Part shown: positions 60,701-64,000 of the stretch, piece by piece
How the letters are laid out: each line of letters begins with the position of its first letter
Numbering within the stretch: the first letter of the stretch is position 1
From: Siphonodentalium dalli
Taxonomy: Eukaryota; Mollusca; Scaphopoda; Gadilida; Siphonodentaliidae
NCBI GenBank assembly: GCA_032622095.1
Contig: CP136066.1
Location: 198,636,816 to 198,700,815, forward strand
DNA: 64,000 nt
Direction of reading: 5' to 3'
Notes under the pieces: generated by a model
What the model saw: the letters and a program-made list of their open reading frames with translations, nothing else
What the model was told of the DNA's origin: nothing
Databases searched by the model: none
Made by a program: the position numbers and the translations under genes

Positions 60701-61297
60701 GTCTACAGCCACGTATGTGAATTGTTGACCATCACACTTTTCGGAGCTATTTGCAGAAACATAATTTTGTGCTTTGAGCATTAATTGGAAACTGCGATTT
60801 CTGGCATCGGTCTTCCGTAGGTTTCCATTGAAGTCACCTAGAACAACAACGTTGCCAAGTGGAGAATATAAGGTTATCAGGTCTGAGACTTTCTGTATAT
60901 ACTCTCTGTAAAATTCAACAGAATAATTTGTGGATGGGAGATACACTTGGAAAACGTATAAGAAGTTGCACCGAGAAAGTTGCATTTGAATGCCACATAT
61001 ACGATCGTCATTGTAGTCTATAGCGGAGACTATTGTATCATACCGTTTGTGCCAAAATAAACAAACACCGCCTTTGTATCGTCCTCTTTGTAGAGGAAGG
61101 CGCTGGGAGGCATCGCACACCGCGTGATATGAGTAACGTCGATGAATAGAATCTAAGAATTGAACGTTATGACTATGGAGCCAGTGCTCACTTACTCCGA
61201 AGATATCTATAGCTTCATCGCGAAGTAACCGACTGAGGTATGCACTGCTACCAAAAATACCTGTAGCATTCCAAGTGCCGATACATATGTTATCCAT
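57764..61297 (-). CDS. Retrotransposon ORF2: endonuclease plus reverse transcriptase
   Basis: 1177 residues, open. The AP-endonuclease domain starts at NICIGTWNATGI and includes SEHW, VVLGDFNGN (about 155) and SNHRPIL (about 235). The reverse transcriptase follows: YRAITLLPVLYKLLEKV (about 560), CFLDVHKAFDTVW (about 630), GARQGSTLSPIFYAIYIDE, and the catalytic box QADDMTLLS (about 729). A zinc-binding-like CPLCGKS...H...C lies near 1055. No RNase H domain. It nicks target DNA and reverse-transcribes from the 3' end, as in LINEs. No stop or frameshift was seen, so it may be recent. Confidence 0.87.
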   Translation of the reverse strand: MDNICIGTWNATGIFGSSAYLSRLLRDEAIDIFGVSEHWLHSHNVQFLDSIHRRYSYHAVCDASQRLPLQRGRYKGGVCLFWHKRYDTIVSAIDYNDDRICGIQMQLSRCNFLYVFQVYLPSTNYSVEFYREYIQKVSDLITLYSPLGNVVVLGDFNGNLRKTDARNRSFQLMLKAQNYVSANSSEKCDGQQFTYVAVDGTGGTTIDHIIIHKDDLVRTKRIAVLDDDASNVSNHRPILMDISYGNVRDCTNTTQSACWNWKKFIADQELLSCYRLNVMSLLPECHIYDETDLAMCYDRTVSAIQSASNIAIPKKSFKPYLKPIWNPTLNNLHREMRHFRRIWLSDGRPRGDTFETYANYKASKRMFRKEMRKCNSQFMSAQNEEIDRAAEVDQELFFKKFNAVRASRKGACNSIFEVNGSMLRTPIEISDAWADYYENLYSPLKSVNFDESHFLEVNSKVTDLLSNSNTGTYDKILTYPVTDVELMNVMKTVNMGKAAGHDSICYEHILYGGTHLHKHIAKLLSSMLNLSYIPTHAKIGVITSLYKGGDKQKTKFDSYRAITLLPVLYKLLEKVFLARIERNCPHLIVTHPLQHGFQKNISCLMSSYIVQEGLSYALEQNSRLFACFLDVHKAFDTVWTNGLLFKLFERGFTGKTWKLCHNFLTGVTCSVRHEGRNSRDITIKQGARQGSTLSPIFYAIYIDEVLRELQLSNFGLKLLGINLASPTQADDMTLLSFTAYGLQRLCDICSAYSSRWRFLYNEQKCKVIVFDEKTAKTSTNRSWLINSGLITETDTITHLGITLHKTNFQNELTESICTKIRSTYLMLSNAGLYAGGITPQSCMTMYQSIVLSRGLYGSEFLCNTTCSNATKLERIHRFCLKRIQGLSMRCRTDIVLGLVGSFPLDSTIAMRKLSLFGGLCRAPQSKACKQIFVRRLHEFRANQSQDYSFISELCSLFEKYNMNDVFVDYVKSWISIPKLAWKKRTRAEVHAVNETSWKSNVMTDPSFSRFCRIQESLHMSNLWRLCRKFPENKSAYFTVARVIESSASLEAGICPLCGKSYTDKIMHILIECNALVNIRNDMFYALIDQYGLQLFISVEELSPDDMISLHLSHVHDSLVEAIDGTDSFINFIVTVTEQLWQTYSFIAQRKHILTQLEIGINLANTPLGEPLTNFEPP

Positions 61298-61424
61298 AAC
61301 TGGAATAATGCACGAAGAAATACAAGTGTTTGAATTGCGAGATAACCTAACAGATGAGTTACACTAGTTGTCAGGAGAATATAATCAACAAGTTTGTTTA
61401 ATGAGTCGATATCTTCTAATAGAG

Positions 61425-63965
61425 TTATCGATCTTGCCCATTGAAAGATCCACTGAGATCAATGCTGTTAATGTGTACGGGGGAACTACGGTTCTGTCTT
61501 CCAGTGTGCACACCGTTCCAGTTGGAGAATCTCGACGTATTAGCTCGCCCGAATCCATGTGCAAAAACACTCTTAGAGAGCCACAGTCTACAAAATGCTC
61601 TATCCGGCCAGAAGTGATCCTCGATAACCAGATGCACATCATCCTGGTGAATATTTAATCTGGCTGAGTTTTTAGCACCACGACCTCTCATCATTCTGAC
61701 GATAGAAAATCTAATTCCATAGCAGTCTAGGTGGCCCTTTATGTCCTCAAGTGTGATGTCTGTTTCAACATTCCCAAGGAACACCCTTTTCGTTTTAATA
61801 GGGTGAGCATTTCTGCCTTGACTTGGATGCGTACTGTTCCCACTTCCGACGTTGCTAGAGATGTCAGCCTGTTGTGAGTTGGTCGAGCGACTTCCTCTGG
61901 AAGCATTTAGGGTTTCGCGTTCATCTGGCACACTCCTCCTATGCGTGTTATCTGGATCCGGCTGATTATTGGAATGTATAGAGATGTTGCTGTTTGGTTG
62001 CATTTGATTCGAAATTAACTTTAATGCGGATCCATTGGCGATCGCTCTAAATGTCGACTTCAACACGTCTCTACCTTCCATATTAAGGTGGATCCCTCTG
62101 CGGTCGCTCCTGTTGAAAAATTGTGATTTCACACCGTATTCATCCGATAATTTGCTGCTGATATTGACAAATTCGAATAAGCTATTCCTATCACTGAGGC
62201 GAGAGAGAAAATTGTTAATTGCATACACCGCTTTGTTGTGTTCTTCCGCTTGCTTGCTGGATCCTTTTCGTGGCGGAACACTGAGAATTTTTAGATGTGC
62301 GTTAGGCAAGATAGTCGATATCTTGGGTAGGGCTTCCATGATATCCAAAATGATGAGATTTGTGTCATACCTAGATGCTGTAATGTCATTTGTCCCGAGG
62401 TGAATGATAATAGTTTTGATTGTGTTGAGATCAATACCAGCGTCATCATTTACCACACTAGTAAGGAGTTTTGAAATTTCTGCAAACTTTGCTCCGCTAA
62501 CCGAGCAATTCTTTATTTTGGGATCGTCCAGCTCGATCCCTGCACAGTTGCTTGCTCCAAGAATAATGGTGTCAATCCCACCAAGTTCAACATTGGGAAG
62601 ATTGTCGCTGTTCACATCGAGGTCCAGTTCGTCGAGGACAGTTTTCATCGTAGCGTTAGTCTCTGACATGTTATGTGTTGGAATCTTCGGCGAGGATGCC
62701 ATGTCAGGGTCCGACGAAAGCGACATGTTGGCCATGTTTTGAAAATAAGCCGGTGAGTGTATAGTTCTGAGAACATTGTATGCAAATTTGTTGAGTTCAG
62801 TATTGAAGTAACTGGCGACTTGGAGAATCTCTTCTTTCCATTTGTCATCGCATTTGTGCTCGCAACGGACCTCACATTTGTGTTTGCACGTACCACTTTG
62901 TGGTTTTACATATTTGGGATCCTTCTCTAATGACTTCATCCTCCTTTTTAATGAATTTATAGTGTCCTCTTGTGCCGAAATATTTTTTAGAACTCCATCC
63001 ATAAGGTCGACCATATCATCAGAGACTTGGCGCATTTGTTTTATATCACTTTTTAGTCTAGTAACACCCGTACACTTCTCACTTTCAATTCTCTCGCAGG
63101 TAAGTTTTGTCACAGAGCTAACTTCCTCCAATTCCAGAATTCTATCACTTGCGATGTTCGTGGTGGCTTCCATTGCCTCTAGGCGACCATTAATACCTGG
63201 GAGAGTCTCTATAAGGTCTTTCTCAATGCGATGACATGTCTCCGTTAGAAGAGTAACATTGCTTGAAACATCAATCAGAGATGGTGGAAGCATGGGCGTT
63301 TGAGTCTGATTCGCAATGGTGGAATCTGAACAAGGAGTTTCAGGTTGAGGTGTATGAGAAAGTGAGTTATAGTTAGACTTCTTGGCATTTTTCGAAGAAC
63401 TAATCATCTCCTCAAGATGGCAGAAGTCTTCGTCTATGAGACACTGAAGGAGACAATACACATCAGCTGCTAACTTCCAGGAGGTAGAAGCTTTCGCCGA
63501 ATTGCACCTGCGCTTTAACTGTGAGTCATTTACTGGGGGTGGAATACATACACCCAATTCCTTAATCGCTCCGAATATCGTATGCCGCAGTCGATCCAAT
63601 GTAGCCTCAACTCCTCTTGTGTGGTCCAATAGTCTTTCTATGAATGTTGTTTTCGGCGTGTTATGCACAATGTCCAGTATTAATTCGACATATGGTGCAA
63701 TATCGTCATCAACCGAACCCTGTCTTATATTATCAACAAAGACATCATATGCAGAGGAACGCGGACCTCTGATGGTGGGTGGGTTGCTAATTGTATCACT
63801 GTCATGTTTGTTCAGAGTTGCTGGTGTAATGTCATTTGAATTAGCATCACGAACAGACGAAAACTGACTGCGTGATGGTTGGTCATGGAAGTACGTGATC
63901 CATACTAGGCTGCAACTGAAAATAATAAAAATTGCCAAACGTTTGGTGGTCATCTTGGATGCCAT
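61425..63965 (-). CDS. Retrotransposon ORF1: membrane anchor, Cys/His patch, SGNH esterase, RRM-like end
   Basis: 846 residues, open. Residues about 9-26 (LAIFIIFSCSLVWITYF) form an uncleaved signal-anchor-like segment. About 300-345 is heptad-rich (coiled coil). A Cys/His cluster (CKHKCEVRCEHKC) follows near 360-372. About 465-650 is an SGNH/GDSL hydrolase-like domain: ILGASN (block I), HLGTND (block III) and DRRGIHLN (Asp-His). Near 725-780 RVFLGNVETDI and 'LDCYGI..SIVRMMRGRGAK' look like an RRM or zinc-less RNA-binding fold. LINE ORF1 proteins bind element RNA. Esterase ORF1s are known in CR1-type elements, while the N-terminal hydrophobic anchor is unusual. Confidence 0.8.
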   Translation of the reverse strand: MASKMTTKRLAIFIIFSCSLVWITYFHDQPSRSQFSSVRDANSNDITPATLNKHDSDTISNPPTIRGPRSSAYDVFVDNIRQGSVDDDIAPYVELILDIVHNTPKTTFIERLLDHTRGVEATLDRLRHTIFGAIKELGVCIPPPVNDSQLKRRCNSAKASTSWKLAADVYCLLQCLIDEDFCHLEEMISSSKNAKKSNYNSLSHTPQPETPCSDSTIANQTQTPMLPPSLIDVSSNVTLLTETCHRIEKDLIETLPGINGRLEAMEATTNIASDRILELEEVSSVTKLTCERIESEKCTGVTRLKSDIKQMRQVSDDMVDLMDGVLKNISAQEDTINSLKRRMKSLEKDPKYVKPQSGTCKHKCEVRCEHKCDDKWKEEILQVASYFNTELNKFAYNVLRTIHSPAYFQNMANMSLSSDPDMASSPKIPTHNMSETNATMKTVLDELDLDVNSDNLPNVELGGIDTIILGASNCAGIELDDPKIKNCSVSGAKFAEISKLLTSVVNDDAGIDLNTIKTIIIHLGTNDITASRYDTNLIILDIMEALPKISTILPNAHLKILSVPPRKGSSKQAEEHNKAVYAINNFLSRLSDRNSLFEFVNISSKLSDEYGVKSQFFNRSDRRGIHLNMEGRDVLKSTFRAIANGSALKLISNQMQPNSNISIHSNNQPDPDNTHRRSVPDERETLNASRGSRSTNSQQADISSNVGSGNSTHPSQGRNAHPIKTKRVFLGNVETDITLEDIKGHLDCYGIRFSIVRMMRGRGAKNSARLNIHQDDVHLVIEDHFWPDRAFCRLWLSKSVFAHGFGRANTSRFSNWNGVHTGRQNRSSPVHINSIDLSGSFNGQDR

Positions 63966-64000
63966 CTTGTAAATCGCAAAAATTGAAAATGCCTAAGATT

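Larger units (their letters stand above)
57535..64000 (-). mobile_element. Two-ORF non-LTR retrotransposon with esterase ORF1 (CR1/L2-like)
   Basis: ORF1 (61425-63965) and ORF2 (57764-61297) lie in tandem 127 bp apart, followed by about 170 bp of 3' untranslated DNA and a (TCA)n-type tail at 57535-57590 (GAT repeats on the plus strand). SGNH-type ORF1, an apurinic-type endonuclease, reverse transcriptase and no RNase H together suggest the CR1/L2 group. The 5' end probably lies past the window. It sits antisense in a cystatin intron. Confidence 0.85.

Noticed and set aside
58053-63867. Plus-strand frames opposite the two-ORF retrotransposon
   Set aside because: Antisense shadows without motifs of their own.

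Overview
The window is animal nuclear DNA: genes split by GT-AG introns, A+T-rich, and dense in transposable elements. Several repeat types (runs carrying a 'GGGGCATAACTC' phrase, and arrays ending in 'ACGGACGGACGG' and 'CAGGTGAGCTAAAA') resemble repeats I associate with mollusc genomes, so a mollusc, perhaps a bivalve, is my best guess. I could not test this by a search.

Two host genes are supported. (1) A kinesin-3 of the KIF16B type lies on the minus strand. I rebuilt 14 coding exons by hand, from the start codon at 46996 down to 12421. They join in frame into 387 residues holding a complete motor domain (P-loop, switch I, switch II) and the start of the neck. The tail (FHA, coiled coil, PX) is not recognisable and should lie below position 1. 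(2) A secreted multi-domain cystatin lies on the plus strand, with exons at 49582-49782, 51500-51553 and 55991-56263. One domain is complete, a second begins, and the gene runs off the right edge. The genes are head to head, 2.6 kb apart.

Most other sequence is mobile or repetitive. Two non-LTR retrotransposons lie on the minus strand: an RNase H-bearing element (about 42195-46300) inside kinesin intron 1, apparently within an older inverted-repeat element (41112-46444), and a two-ORF element (about 57535-64000) in a cystatin intron. Both ORFs of the second are open; its ORF1 carries an SGNH-esterase-like domain. DNA elements with readable target duplications include a 1.26-kb hAT-like element with a transposase fragment (25722-26982), a 1.28-kb GGCC-ended element (27792-29071), an AGGGGGG-ended element (34558-35968), an 8-bp-duplication MITE family, a TA-duplication MITE family, and a large set of TTAA-flanked MITEs built round one palindromic core.

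The most unusual structure is in the kinesin gene. Four separate tandem amplifications involve its exon-intron boundaries: a donor copied four times (about 14008-14240), a duplicated and decayed exon (17506-17884), a donor copied three times (about 22353-22545), and a 2-kb, 40-bp satellite whose last unit runs into a splice acceptor (15321-17279). A separate array of exactly 21 near-identical 48-bp units (23809-24816) sits inside a MITE and is open on both strands.

I saw no CRISPR array, rRNA or intact tRNA gene. Exon limits come from reading splice consensus and protein continuity, without transcript data.
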